From Chelonoidis abingdonii (Eukaryota > Chordata > Testudines > Testudinidae), in contig NC_133770.1 in NCBI RefSeq assembly GCF_003597395.2, positions 91,337,074 through 91,401,073 of the forward strand: DNA of 64,000 nt, given 5' to 3'. Below, piece after piece: positions 12,392-23,977 of the stretch. A model generated the notes under the pieces. It had not been told where the DNA came from. It saw only the letters and a program-made list of their open reading frames with translations, and did not search any database. Numbering within the stretch: the stretch's first letter is position 1; every line of letters begins with the position of its first letter. Made by a program: the position numbers and the translations under genes.

Positions 12392-14459
12392 TTTATTAGT
12401 GCATAGTGCAGTATCCTTTAACTACCGGTAAGTCAGGCACTGCAGAATGTACTGCCTTTTACGTGAAAGGCTATTGACATGACAATATGTATCATTTTTC
12501 ACAAATATAGAATATTTTCAGGTATATTATACATCATTGCTTTATGTGAGATTACTTTATATTGCTCAAGTAACACACTAGACATGTTGCTATGTATAAA
12601 GACATTTTATACTAACTTCAGAGTACAGTAATTATAATATTGATGGCATTTATGTAGTATCTTTAATCCAAGGCAGCGTAAAGGGATTACTTCACCCTTC
12701 ACTCAAACACAACCTCTCTGTCATGGAACATGCAGCTTTTCAGCTGTGTACAGGAACACTTCAATTAAGAACAGAAAATGATGGCTATCCTATCCAGTTG
12801 AAAGAATATGAGGTAATTATCCAAACTGGAATATAGCCAGATAATATATCTACTCTTGTGAAAAGTGCCATAGAATATATTTTAATAACCACTCTATCAC
12901 AATACTGGGGCAGCAGTACAACACTGACTCAGAAACAGTTTCTTTCAATGAATCACCGTGCTACTTTTTGCAGCAACAAGTTTCTCAATACAAGAAATAA
13001 CTTCTTGTTCTCTATTTGCTCTTAGAATCTCATTCTTCTTGCTCTTGTTCTGTAACCTTCAGTCCTACTAACTCCACTCTCTACCTCCAAAATCCCCAAA
13101 ATCCTCTAAACATTTAGGACATCTTATACAGGAGAGAGCAAATAACTCATGATTCTGCCAGGAGTATTCATCATGCTGCTTTAAAGACACTACGTCAGCT
13201 TTTACTGTCCTCCTTGTAACTGATATTTTGTTCCCTGCTCTCCATGTTCTACATAGCAGTGTAGAGATAGAAATGCCAATCTAAAGGAGCTGGCCCCATG
13301 GCATTGGAGAAGAATGAAGATCATTACCTATACTTGGAGAGATCTGAAGCACTATTTTCCCCCAGATCGTCTAGCTCCAACACACACAAGCATATGCATA
13401 CAAACTATTGGAGCACCAATCTGGACAGTTCCAGCCTGACTATGTTAAAATATAAGTTGCAACATAAGCTACGTTGTATACAGGCTACACTTACAGGTCT
13501 ACACTGCGACTTTAAATCGGTTTAATGGCCGATATACCGATTTAACGCTGTATCCGTTCACACGACGTCATCATTAATATCGAGTTAACCGCCTCCTTAA
13601 ATCGATTTCGGAACTCCTCCCAAACGAGAGGAGTAGCGCTAAATTTGATAGTGATAACTCGGATTAGGGTTCGTGTGGACGGAAATCGAAAAAAGAGAGA
13701 GATAAAAGAAGGTATCACGTGAGAGATCCGGGGCACAAGTGTCAGCTATCCACCAATCCTAGTGGACCCCAATTTCATCGATACAGAGGCCCACGTGATA
13801 CTTTACCTCTTTATGTCAAAATCTTGTAGACTTGCCTACAGCTGAACTGCCTGTCCAGTAAAAGGCTGGTCAGGAATGTGACTTGCAGTCTATGACAATT
13901 ATCCCATCCCCATGCTACTGGGGAAGACTTGGCCAACCAGGTGAAGCAGCCAAGAGAGCGGGAATGGTACACAGCAGCCAAGCCAGGCAAGCTTCCAGAC
14001 CATCCCTGTTCTGACGACCATCCACAAGGGCCCGTCTGTGTACCAGAGACCCAGACAGAGGTGGTGGACCCAGATCCCCTCAACAAAGGCAACAGCCACA
14101 GTCTCCAGTCCAGAAACCGGAACTGGAAAACAACCAGCACCAGAACCGTTGCCAGCACTGAGCCAGCGCTTGCAAACCATCTTCAACCCCAGCGCCAGAG
14201 GCGCCAGTGGGCCTGAACTGCAAAAGTGAAGACAACCATACTCGGAGGCTCAGCAGAGCCTGAAATACCACGGTGCACCATGGAGAGCGTTCACCAGCAT
14301 GATGACAACCCCTCACCTACTATCATCAAGGGACCAAGCCCAAGTCCACATCGAAGGAGGAACTCGGTGTCTCCAGCCCAAGGGAACAGTCCCAGACTGA
14401 GCAGGAAGCAGATGACAGCCTTCAGAAAGCTTGGTGGCGGCATGGAGCACCCCACGCCT

Positions 14460-15490
14460 CTCAGCTCTCTAACTGATCCGGTTTGTTATAGAAAAGGACT
14501 TTATCAAGGAGACTCTTCTGGTGGACACCAGGAAGAATGGCAGCCGCAAAAACAAGTTGTGGTTCCAACTAAGTACAGGGGAGCGTCTAAGCTAGCCATG
14601 ATGCATCCACTGGCCATGCTGGGGTGAACAGACCAAAAGACAGGTTGGAAAGTCTTTCCATCGGGAAGAGGATGGGCAAGGACATTGTCAATTATGTCCA
14701 GTCTTGTGAGGTGTGCCAAAGAGTGGAGCCACAAGACCAGGTCAAGCCCCTCTCCAGCCACTCCCCATCAATTGAGGTCCCATTTCAGCGAGTAGCTATG
14801 GATATTCTGGTCCTTTCCCAAAAAAAAACCCCAGAGGAAAGCAGTACATACTGACTTTCGTGGACTTTGCTACTCGATGGCTGGAACAGTAGCTCTAGAG
14901 CAACACCAGGCTAAACTGTGTGCCAGGCCTAAACAGACATTTTGCCAGGGTAGGTTGGCCCTCCGATATCCTACAGATCAGGAACTAATTTCCTGGCAGG
15001 GACCATGAAAGATCTGTGGAAGCTCATGGGGTGAATCACTTTGTGGCCACCCCTTACCACTATCAAACAATGGCCTGGGGAGAGGTTATTGGAACTTTGG
15101 GGGCATAATACATAATTCGTCAATGAACACCATGTTGGGCCTAGGTTACAGCAGTTGCTTCTGCCAACAGGGCTGTACACATCCCAGTTTAGGGTTTCAC
15201 GCGTTTGAACTTGTGTATGGCCACGAGGTTAAGGGGCCATTACAGTCAGTGAAGCAGCAAGTGGAGGGGTTTACGCCTTTCCAGGAACTAACATTCTAGA
15301 CTTGTAAGCAACTCACAAAGCACCCTCCGACACTCTTAGCCTTGCTAAAAAACCTAAAGGGCTCAAAAAGAACAAAAGCCTGGTATGATAGACATACCAG
15401 AGAGTGTTCTTTCAAGGTAGGAGACCAGGTTATGGTCTTAAAGGCGCAAAGGCCCATAAGATGGAAGCGTCATGGAAGGGCCATTCACAT
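14460..15490 (+). pseudogene. Retrotransposon integrase remnant (Gmr1-like)
   Basis: Integrase inserts element cDNA into the host genome. The zinc-binding region is recognisable by a His-rich stretch near 14595 and CEVC (CxxC) at 14705-14716. The core begins with PFQRVAMDIL near 14780 and continues, frame-shifted, as LTFVDFATRWLE near 14850 and GTNFLAGTMKDLW near 14985, where the second catalytic Asp region lies. The C-terminal part reads RAWYDRHT then FKVGDQVMVLK near 15390-15445. Stops and frameshifts break it repeatedly, so it cannot be functional. It lies upstream of, not downstream of, the RT. Confidence 0.75.
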
Positions 15491-15639
15491 TCCAAGAGCG
15501 CCTGGGAGCTGTTAACTACCTCATAGCATTTCCCAATTCCTCACTAAAGCCTAAAGTGTACCACGTTAATTCTCTCAGCCCTTTTATTCCAGAGACTTGA
15601 AGGTTTGTCAGTTAAAGCCAGGGAAAGATGATGTGAGTG

Positions 15640-16530
15640 GCCTGAAGTGTCTACTACAAAGGAAAGAGTGACGGTGCGTGGAAGAGGTGACCTCTCCACA
15701 CTTGGAATGTCTGCAGCGGCAACAGATCAAGAAGCTGTGCATAGCTTCGCCCCATTGTTTCAGGCCACCCAGGATGGACTGATGGCCATACCACTTCATG
15801 ACACAGAAATGCTCGCCATTAGAACCCCACCTACAGGTTGTCTCCTCATGCCCAGCTGCTATAGAACAGGAAGATCCAAAACATGCTACAGAGGGTATAA
15901 TACGCTCATCTACCAGTGCATGGGCACTCCAGTGGTTCTGGTACCCAAACCAGATGGGAAATACGCTTTTGCATGGACTACGTAATTAAATGTGGTAACT
16001 TGTCCCGACAACTATCCAAGCCGCGCATCGATGAGCTATGGAGAGCTGGAACGTGCCCAGTTCATCTCTACCATAGAACTTAACCAGGTACTGGCAAGTA
16101 CGCGATAACCGCCAAAGAAAGTCAGCCTTCATCACGCATGCAGGGGTGTATAGTTTAATGTGCTTCCTTCTGGCTGCGAAATGCACCCGCCACCTCCAAA
16201 GACTTGTGGAATGGTGTCATAGAAGATTGGGAGAATATGCAGTTGCACCTCGATGATGTGCCTTTTTTCTAATTCATGGCCCGACACCTAGAACACCGGA
16301 AAAAGTCTTTGAGCGTCAGGCAGCAGGACTAACTGTTAAGGCCAAAAAGTGTCAATAGGCCAAAACAAAGTGACTTACCTGGGACACCAGGTGGGTCAAA
16401 AAACAATAAACTCCTACAGGCCAAGGTGGATACTATCCAAAAGTGGCCTGTCCCAAGGTCAAAGAAACAGATCCAATCCTTCTTAGGCTTGGCCGGGTAT
16501 TACAGGCTATTTGTACACACTACAGCCAAT
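15640..16530 (+). pseudogene. Retrotransposon reverse transcriptase remnant (gypsy-type)
   Basis: RT copies element RNA into DNA. The N-terminal finger motif VPKPDGK is at 15941-15961 and is followed by degenerate palm segments. The catalytic box reads LHLDDV at 16243-16260, with both Asp residues preserved and the usual preceding Tyr replaced by His. Downstream, a segment around 16370-16520 matches the conserved connection between gypsy RT and RNase H (GLAGYYR near 16490). Several stop codons and frameshifts disrupt the frame. The gene sits between integrase and RNase H. Confidence 0.75.
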
Positions 16531-16579
16531 CACTGCCCACTAACAGACTGACCAAAAACAACCAGCCAATGCAGTTAAG

Positions 16580-17000
16580 TGGACTGATAAGTGTCAAAGG
16601 CCTTTACCCAGCTTAAGGCGATGCTCATGTCTAACCCTGTGCTAAGGGTCCAGACTTTGACAAACATTCCTAGTAACCACAAGATGCATCTAAGCGTGGT
16701 GTGGAGCAGTTTAATGCAGAAAGGACTGGATCAAACTTCCATCTGTCATGTTCTCAGCAAGAAACTGTCTGAGAGGGAAAGCCACGGGTCAATCATAAAA
16801 GAATGCTACGCCATTGTGTATGCCCTGAAAAGCTACGACCATATGTTGGGGATGGCGGTTCCAGCTACAAACCAACCAGCTGCGCTAAAATGGCTTCATA
16901 GTGCCAAGGGAAACAACAAAAAACTTCTTCGATGGAGTTTAGCTATCCAAATTTTGATTTTGAAATTCAACACATTTCAGAAGCTTCTAACAAAGTAGCT
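16580..17000 (+). pseudogene. Retrotransposon RNase H remnant
   Basis: RNase H removes the RNA strand during reverse transcription. The frame at 16591-16998 is open for 135 codons and shows KAFTQLKAMLMSNPVLR at the start, LSKKLSERE in the middle and the IIKECYAIVYAL segment, where a catalytic Glu is expected, near 16795. The first catalytic Asp region looks altered. The stop at about 16999 is followed within 190 bases by the polypurine tract and LTR, with no integrase between, which is the key evidence for Gmr1-type order. Confidence 0.7.
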
Positions 17001-17175
17001 AATGCACTCTCCGTAAAAGTTTCCCAAAATCAACAGGTTAAAAAATGTCCTTAAAATGTGAAAAGTCTGTAGTTTATATAATTAGTAGTATATATAAAGG
17101 TGCATGTGTTTTAATAATCTGTTTATTCTAAAGTTCTAGAAAAAAATCATCGCCAATGTGGTTCCACACTGTCTG

Positions 17176-17727
17176 AGATTGGGGGGGCGTGTCATAAACA
17201 GATAGTTAAGGTATGTCTCTTTTACCTGTAAAGGGTTAACAAGCTCAGTGAACCTGACTGACATCTGACAAAGGACCAATCGGGGGACCAAGATACTTCA
17301 AATCTTGGTGAGGGAAGTCTTCGATTGTGCTTTTGGGTTGTTCTTTGTTCTCTCTTGGAGTTAAGAGGGGCCAGACATGCAACCAGTTTTCTCTAATCTT
17401 TCTGAAACAGTCTCTCAGGTTCAAAACCGTAAGTACTACATAGAAGGTGGATTAGACTTTTTTTTTTTCTTTATTGCAATGTGCATTTTGCTGAAGGATA
17501 TTTTACCTCTGTTTGCTGTAACTTATACTTAGGCTAGGGGGAGGGAGCCCTCTGGTCTATGTAAAGCTGAACCCTGTAAACATTTCCACTTGATTTTACA
17601 GAGATAATTTTACTTTTCTTTCTTTAATTAAAAGCTTTCTTTTAAAACCTGATGACTTTTCCTTGTGTAAGACCCAAGGGGACTGGGTCTGACCTCACCA
17701 GGGACTGGTGGGGAAAGGAGAGAGGGA
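17176..17727 (+). repeat. Polypurine tract and 3' LTR of the Gmr1-like element
   Basis: The tract GAGATTGGGGGGG at 17176-17188 primes plus-strand synthesis in LTR elements. It is followed after one base by the LTR start TGTCATAAACAGATAG at 17190. An ATTAAA poly(A)-like signal occurs near 17626. The LTR enters the N gap at 17728, so its right end and any target duplication are hidden. Confidence 0.65.
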
Positions 17728-17827
17728 NNNNNNNNNNNNNNNNNNNNNNNNNNNNNNNNNNNNNNNNNNNNNNNNNNNNNNNNNNNNNNNNNNNNNNNNN
17801 NNNNNNNNNNNNNNNNNNNNNNNNNNN
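17728..17827. other. Assembly gap (100 N)
   Basis: Exactly 100 N, the conventional placeholder for a gap of unknown size. It falls inside or at the end of the LTR of the nested retroelement, where a long repeat could have broken the assembly. Reading frames that run through it are artefacts. Confidence 0.95.
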
Positions 17828-19949
17828 GGAATGACTTCGCCTTTTTCTGAACAGGGAATGGTAAGAACGGCCTGTAACTGTCTTCATCTTATCACCTGGG
17901 GGCTGAGCTTCATCGAACCCTTCTCTCTTGCGTAAAGCAAAGATTCTGACTGCATGGACTGTCATAGTCCATGCGTGGCTTCCCATCCCCCTCATTTGAT
18001 CTCAGTAACTACTCTGTGATTCTTATTCAGTTGCATTCTTCAAATAACATCCATGACCAACAATGGGTGGGGGGCAACTGCAGTGGTAGCCCCAGTAAGG
18101 TGGGTAAGCAACAGTTGCGTTACTTGGCAGCGGCTCCCTCTGTGAATACTGACGCAGATGAGCAGGCTGCGCTGTACTGATTTTAAACTACTGTATCACT
18201 ATTCTTGTCTGGACTGACTCGTCTATTTTTATTAACCGTAAAGGGCAGGATTGGACTCAGTCCCAAGTGAGTTAATCCCCTTTTCCTTCAAAAAATTTAA
18301 CAGGGTTATTATTCGTTCTGTCTCCATTTACTGGTGAGTGTAACAAAAGAGGGGAGATGGTAACAGTTCTGCTGTCTACAGTAGTACTGTAGCCATCATA
18401 CCACCAGGAAGGAGAGGAGCGGGAGTTTTCAAGTGCAAGTAATCACATCTCTCAGATTAATTCATATGGTTATGATACTGGCCACTAGTGGCAAAGTCTC
18501 TAAATGCTCTTCAGTGGCGCAGATTCGCCTCTATCAGTAGCATTCAGTACAAGAGGGGTGAATTGTTAAGTAACTCAGGATTGCTTTATTTAACTGTCAT
18601 TTCTCAGTGCTGGGTAGGGGAAAGAAACTGAATAGCTGTTCCGTGAACCATAAAGACACGTGTTGTAAGCTACAGACACTGGGCGTAAGCGCAAGAATAG
18701 CAAATAGTTTTACGAGACTGCTGAGGACTGTGGGATAGCGGAGTGCCTCAGCACCCACCCTTTCCGTTCCTCGCATGATCCCGCCGGCCTGAGCTAATGT
18801 AATGGTCACAGGGGGTCTGGGTAATGTTCGTCAGTCATTCCTTGCTCCGGGAAACATCATCAGACGAGTCCTTTTGCACAATTTTTCTCCTGGATTTTGC
18901 GCCTTGCAGAAAACAGATAGCACGGCAGCACTAGAGCCAGTCGGCTTTTTTGTTTTTTTCCGTCACATTTTGTGTCAAAGGATGCCGTGGAGACAGAGGC
19001 GACACTTCGAAAGGGCTTACATCACAGCATTCAATTGCTTTGCAAATGAGTAGCAGAGATGGTTTACCAGTCGTTCTGTACCGTCTACTGCAGAAGAAAA
19101 CCTGGTAATGACAATGACGGTATTTTCTCCTTCTCTGAACTGTCCGCGCTGCTATCATGAGTGCCCCTGGCTAAAATCAGCCGGGGCAGCCACGCAAAAG
19201 CAACTTGGGATTGACGGAGAGGTGGGGAGGCTCTTACATTGGCCACTGAAGTCAATCGCCTCCCTCTATGCTGTCTAAAATAGAGTCAGTCCTGACTACA
19301 AGAAGAGCTCAAAGCAGCAAGGAATCCTGTGGCACCTTATAGAGTAACAGACGTACTGTTAGTCTATGAGGTGCCACAGGATTTCGTGCTGCTTTTACAG
19401 ATCTGACTAACACGATAACTACTCTCTGAAGGAAGAGTCAAGTGTATTGAAGAGCACAGCTACTCACCGTGGGCTGTATTAACAGGGGGTTCCCCTGGCA
19501 AAGAAACCGCAACCAATTGCTTCACCTCTCATCCCCAACCCTCGCAGTCTAACCGTGGCAGGGTCCCACCCCCCATTTCTGTCAGACAGTCGTAAAGGAA
19601 TACAAGAATAAGAAACATAGACTTTATTGGTGACATAAACCGGGGGGAGGGGGCACTTGAGGCAGGCAGTCGTGGCTATGACAGTCCAGGCAGGACATAC
19701 AATTTTTAGAAACCAGAAGGGAAGCGATTGACTCTGCCCAAGTGAGCCACTCCATTGGGTTTTCAGAAACAACTGTCACAGGGGCAACTCATGATAGCAT
19801 CGGAGCACTAAAACTGTGATGCACGGCCAGGTAAACAGGAAAAAGCCTGAAATCCCCGCGGACTTTTGAATTCTTTCCTGATTGTCCACCGTGAGGAGTC
19901 AGCAAATACACACACAGGTGACCCACACAGAGCTCATTTGCACTCGTCA
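17828..19949. other. Interior of PIF-Harbinger element 1, non-coding
   Basis: CpG-richer than the flanking genome and without a supported gene. A segment near 18722-18790 (GGGATAGCGGAGTG) resembles the GGTATCCCACAGTGCA part of the Harbinger terminus at 63974-63990, in reverse, which suggests rearranged or nested terminal sequence. Confidence 0.5.
19311..19396. repeat. Penelope-type foldback fragment
   Basis: AAAGCAGCAAGGAATCCTGT on the left pairs with the complement of ACAGGATTTCGTGCTGCTTT on the right, across a loop of about ten bases. The sequence is a short version of the terminal segment (GGCACCTTA...GACTAACA) of the Penelope-like element at 25269. It continues as a TTTTACAGATCTGACTAACACG tail, so it is probably an inserted fragment inside the Harbinger element. 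Confidence 0.55.
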
Positions 19950-22060
19950 CCAATGCATCTCCTGATAATCGAAGAAGAGCGCCAGCTTGGAGACCACACA
20001 GGAGTTCTGGATCTGATCGCTATCTTGGTGAGGTACTCAGTGCTCAAGCACTGCGTTCCAAAAGACGAAATGAAAAAAGTTTTTGAAAAGAATTTCAAGT
20101 CTATGGCTGATAAAAGGCAACAGCATGAGACTCCCCTTCAGTGCCGAGTGAAAGTGAAGGAACTTAGACAGGGTTACCAGAAAGCCAGGAGAAGCAAACA
20201 GAAGGTAGGACTCTGAGCGAGAAAATGCGCTTCGTATGCTGAACTACATGCAATTTTTGGGGTTCAAGCACTACGCAGTGCCCGCACCTCCTGTCCGATA
20301 AGGATTCAGACTTTTGGGATGAAATATCAGTGTTTTCTGAGGATGTAGCCGAGGGTGGAAGAATGGAGACGAATTTGAGGATGAAGTGACCGTGGTGATT
20401 AGCACACAGCAGTCCGTAAAGCCCCAACAGCCAGGATCTTTTGAGACCCAAGAATTACAGTCCCTGCCGCTCCCCAAGCGAGAAAAGCCCAGACGTGAAG
20501 CATGGAAGGACCTCCGGTAAGTGTCCCCTTTCATTCTGTACAAAACACGGATTAAACAACGACGGTTTTTTGTAGATCGCATTGACACCTAGGGCTTTTG
20601 CTGCAGTCGCAGCCATTAACTGTTAGCAGGAAATTTCGTTAACATGTCTGGGGATGGAGCGAAAATCCTCCAATTAAATGTTCCACTGGAACTCATCGGT
20701 CTGGAGGAACTCAAAACCCTTATGACCTATATGAGAACATTTCTGGCCAAGACAAAGCCTTCTCCGTTCCCCCATAGTAGGTAACTTTTCAACGCCATGC
20801 AATTTTGGCAAGACATTTGGTACTGCGCAGGCATTGAAGGCATTGCACTGAAGGCATTTGCATAAACAAACGATCTGCCTCCGCGGTGCTATTGTCAGGA
20901 GAGAGATATCATCATTGTTTACGGGTTGTAGAACAATCGGAAATGTAAAGGGGGCAGACATTGCGATTTTGCTAACTAGGCCAGAGCGGGGGATGGGAGG
21001 AGGATAAGCGACGAGTTTCCAGCGTCTGGCAACAGGATTCTTCCCTGCTACCAGCAACAAGAGAGTTACCGATGCGGGGGGGATGTAGGGTGTCACTAGC
21101 AGCGATCGTATATTTATAGGAGCTCATGTGCTGTTGGTGGATGTGCAAAGATGGGGGTTTGGGCCTTGCAGGTTCCTCTTTAACAGGAGCAAGGCTCATA
21201 TAGTCACTGTGTATATGAGGCGGAGAAAGTCAAAATTTAAAGCCTCACTTTGTTTACATCGCCGGCGTGGACGTAAGGTGGCCGTAACCTGCGTCTGTGG
21301 GTGTGCCAAGTCACACAGACCACTGCAATATTTTAACAACGATACAAAATGTCGAACCTTGTTATAGAGATCACATGTGTCTGTAAAGGTGGAAAGTAGT
21401 GTTCTATGTGAAAGAAGTACTATCATTGCTCTGTAAAAGGTATCTTTCAATGACTTATCACCTTGGTTTGCCTTCCCATGCAGCTGCACATTTCTCTGAA
21501 GTCCCTATGCATCACGAGGGCGTGCTGTTGATACGTTGCGGGAGGAAGAAGAAGACGGAGATGAAATGTTTCACTTTAGAAATAATTGAAGTAACAACGC
21601 AATGAGAGGGATAAAACAGAAGGATTTGGAAGGATGTGGTAGGCAAAGTACAGGAAAGATGCCAGTGAACGATCTGAGAGGGCTAGGCAGGAACCACGAT
21701 TGGAGAGATGCAACGCTGATCTGCTGCGTTCTCAAACTGAAATCCTCCAACGCATGGTGGCATCTTCAGGAAAGAAGCAGCACAGTAAGACAGAGTGCCG
21801 CTGCAGCCCCTGTTTTTAACCTCCCTGCAAGCCCACGTCCATATCTCCCTCACCCCAGAACGTGTAAGAACGCGTGGGGGAAGGCTTTCTCTGGCATCCG
21901 CCTACTCCCTCCACACCCCTGCAGAGTTCAAGGAAAAGGCTGTATTACGCTACAATGTGCTTTAGCCCTTTCCTTCCCCCTCCTTCCAAAGCACAGCAGC
22001 CATGAAGCCGGGACAAGCGCGGCCTTACCTAATCTCTGCCTTTTTTATAGTTTCCTATTG
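19950..22060 (+). pseudogene. MYB/SANT-like protein of PIF-Harbinger element 1 (broken)
   Basis: PIF-Harbinger elements encode, besides the transposase, a MYB/SANT-domain protein that helps bind transposon DNA. Here GVLDLIAILVRYSVLKHC (about 20000-20055) and LQCRVKVKELRQGYQKARR (about 20140-20195) match the trihelix-like domain, followed by a frame-shifted AELHAIFG near 20240. A second piece near 21600-21790 reads as a Lys/Arg/Glu-rich tail with LLRSQTEILQRMVASSGKK, typical of the C-terminal exon. The first frame stops at about 20216. A poly(A) signal lies at 22173. The gene points toward the transposase gene on the other strand. Confidence 0.65.
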
Positions 22061-22172
22061 TAATAACAGGATATACAATCGAAAGGGGGAGGGTGGGTTG
22101 CTTATCAGGGAATCGAGTAATGCGAAAAACTCATGATTTTGTAACAGATGCATAAATCTACTTTTAATGTAT

Positions 22173-22206
22173 AATAAAGGATTTTTTAACGAGCAACGAA
22201 TTTATT
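22173..22206. promoter_or_regulatory. Facing poly(A) signals between the two Harbinger genes
   Basis: AATAAA on the + strand at 22173-22178 and TTTATT (AATAAA on the - strand) at 22201-22206 are 22 bases apart. They lie exactly between the ends of the convergent MYB-like gene and the transposase gene. The second Harbinger element has the same arrangement at 37911/37943. Confidence 0.55.
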
Positions 22207-22229
22207 TCCAATTCGCCAACCTGTAATGA

Positions 22230-23560
22230 AAGGGGGAGGGTGGGTTGCTTACAGCATGAATAAGTCCAATCAAGTGCGGAGGGTTCATCAAGGGGAAGCA
22301 AACAGAGCACATGTCCGTACCCTGGGCCGTGCTGAAAGCTCGTTTTCAGGCTTCTCTGATGCGCAGGCGCCTCCAGGTGTGCTCTTCTAATCGCTCTGGT
22401 CTCTGGCTGCTCGTACTCAGCGGCCAGGTGATTTTGCTCAGCTCCCACCCCAGCCATAGAATGTCTCCCCTTAAAGTCTCACAAAGATTGTGGAGCACAC
22501 AGCAAGCCAGCAATAGCAAGCGGACATGGTTTGGCTGAGGGTCTGAGCGAGTAAAGTTAATGATCGCCAGCGACCCTTATAACGGCCAAATGCAGCATTC
22601 TACACATCCGCACTTGCTCAAGCCTGTAGTTGAACAGACTCCGACCACTGTCCAGGCTTGGCCAGTGTAATGGTTCATTGAGCCATGGCATCAAGGGTAG
22701 GCTGGGTGCCCGCAGGATATATAGGCATTTGAACATTTACCAACGGTTATTTTCCTGGTTGGAAGTAATTCCCTTGCTGTAGCCGTTTAACACAGGACCT
22801 AGTGCTCCTGAAGGGACACGAGAGTCATGAACCCTTCCTCCGGCCTTCCCACGTGGGATGTGGGTGACGTCCCTTGTGGTCCACCAGTGCTTGCAGGCAG
22901 CCATGAAAAAGTCCCCTTCGCGAGTTCACGTACTGGGGCCTTCTGGTGTTCTGGGGGCCAAGATAGGGATATGGGATTCCCATCGTATGGCCCCACCACA
23001 GTTTCGGGAAACCCATTACAGCAAAGCCAATCCACTATCACCTGCACGTTCCAGAGTCACAAACCTTTCGTAGGGCAGCAGCTTAACGATTGCTTTGGCT
23101 ACTGCATCACTGCATGGCCCCACAGTAGATTTGCCGCCCTCCAAATTGATTCCCGCTGACCGGTAGCTGTCTGGCGTTCAAGCTTCCAGAGGGCTATTGC
23201 CACTAACGCTTCCTCCACGTGAGGGCTGCTCTCATGTTTGTATTATGGAGTTTCAGGGCAGGGGAAAGGCCATGTCAAAGTTCCTAAAAAGTGCTCTTAC
23301 GCATGCGAAAGTTTCGCAGCCACTGCGAATACGTCCCAACCATCAAAAAATGCGTCCCACCAGTCCCTGGTGCTTGGTTTCCACGTGCCCAAATTCGGCG
23401 TTTCAATGGGTAGAAGATGCCCCGTTAATAGCAGTAGCTCCAAAACGCTGGGGCCAGCGGTTATGGAGAATTCTGGCCTCCATCTTCGTCATCGCTCGTC
23501 CTTGCCGCTCAGCAAATCTGCACCTCCTCCTCTGCTTTGCAGTTCATTGTTCAGTATAGT
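22230..23560 (-). pseudogene. PIF-Harbinger DDE transposase (broken), element 1
   Basis: Translated on the minus strand, the degenerate frame runs through DWWDAFFDGWDVFAVAAK (about 23370-23320), ALVAIALWKLERQTATG (about 23200), VQVIVDWLCCNGFPETV (about 23040-22995), CLQALVDHKGR (about 22885) and AAFGRYKGRWRS (22596-22562), ending with AEYEQPETRAIRRAH near 22390. This order matches HARBI1-type transposases, which cut and join the element. GFPETVVGPYDG takes the place of the usual catalytic GAIDG-like motif. Several frameshifts and stops make it non-functional. The 186-codon plus-strand frame at 23238-23798 is its antisense shadow. Confidence 0.7.
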
Positions 23561-23977
23561 CAGCACGCGAGTACGCGAGGGTGTTGACAACGGTTCAGGA
23601 ATTACGTTTGTGATCTCAGGGTCCATGATTGCGTGCTATGGCGTTGCTCAAGCAACTCGCGAAAAAGGCGCCAAAGGGTGTCTGACTGCCTTCACAAAGG
23701 GAGGGGTGAGGCTGTACCCAGCACCACCCGGGGCATATGTTTTCTGCCCCAGGTCAGGCACTCGTGCTCTCAACACGGAAGTGGGAACTATGGGATAGCT
23801 GAGGAAAAGCTACCGCAAGTGCACCGCTCCTTAAATCAATGGTAGCCTTGGACCATGGACGCAAGCAATCGATTTTGTGATCGCATTGTGGACGCGCAAA
23901 ACCGATTTTATAACATCGGTTTTGTAATATCGGTTTAAACTACTTCGAAATAATCGTGCAGTGTAGACGTACCCTTA

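Larger units (their letters stand above)
10759..13490. other. Intergenic DNA, no gene seen
   Basis: AT-rich. Apart from two tiny palindromic repeats at about 11981 and 12341 there is nothing I can name. Confidence 0.55.
13830..17727 (+). mobile_element. Gmr1-like Ty3/gypsy retrotransposon, 5'-truncated, nested
   Basis: Domains in order are a Pro/Gln-rich possible gag remnant (about 13930-14230), integrase (about 14460-15490), reverse transcriptase (about 15640-16530), RNase H (about 16580-17000), a G-rich polypurine tract at 17176-17188 and an LTR beginning TGTCATAAACAG at 17190. In ordinary gypsy elements integrase lies after RNase H; here it precedes RT and the LTR directly follows RNase H. 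This Ty1/copia-like order with gypsy-like proteins is known for the vertebrate Gmr1 group. No 5' LTR is visible and the right side ends at the assembly gap. All domains contain stops and frameshifts. Confidence 0.72.
13494..23974. mobile_element. Large PIF-Harbinger element 1 with nested retroelement
   Basis: The left end CAGGTCTACACTGC and the right end (inward: GGGTACGTCTACACTGC) are inverted repeats, and TTA flanks both sides (13491-13493 and 23975-23977). Further in, both ends carry short CpG-bearing segments with AATCGG/ATCGGTTT motifs. The 10.5-kb span holds a MYB/SANT-like pseudogene (+, about 19950-22060) and a PIF-type DDE transposase pseudogene (-, about 22230-23560), the two genes typical of autonomous elements. 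A gypsy-type element (about 13830-17727) and a Penelope-type foldback (19311-19396) are inserted in it, and a 100-N gap lies at 17728. Without the gypsy insert and gap the element is roughly 6.5 kb. Both genes are disrupted, so it is dead. Confidence 0.8.

Noticed and set aside
17642..17995. Open frames running through 17728-17827
   Set aside because: They are read through the N gap and have no coding meaning.
22081..22254. Tandem or direct repeat of 'gaaagggggagggtgggttgctta'-like sequence near 22081 and 22227 as a satellite
   Set aside because: Only two copies about 150 bases apart, more likely a local duplication in the Harbinger element than an array. It spans the facing poly(A) signals, so it may still deserve a look.
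23238..23798. 186-codon plus-strand open frame
   Set aside because: It is the antisense of the Harbinger transposase pseudogene, whose motifs are readable on the minus strand.
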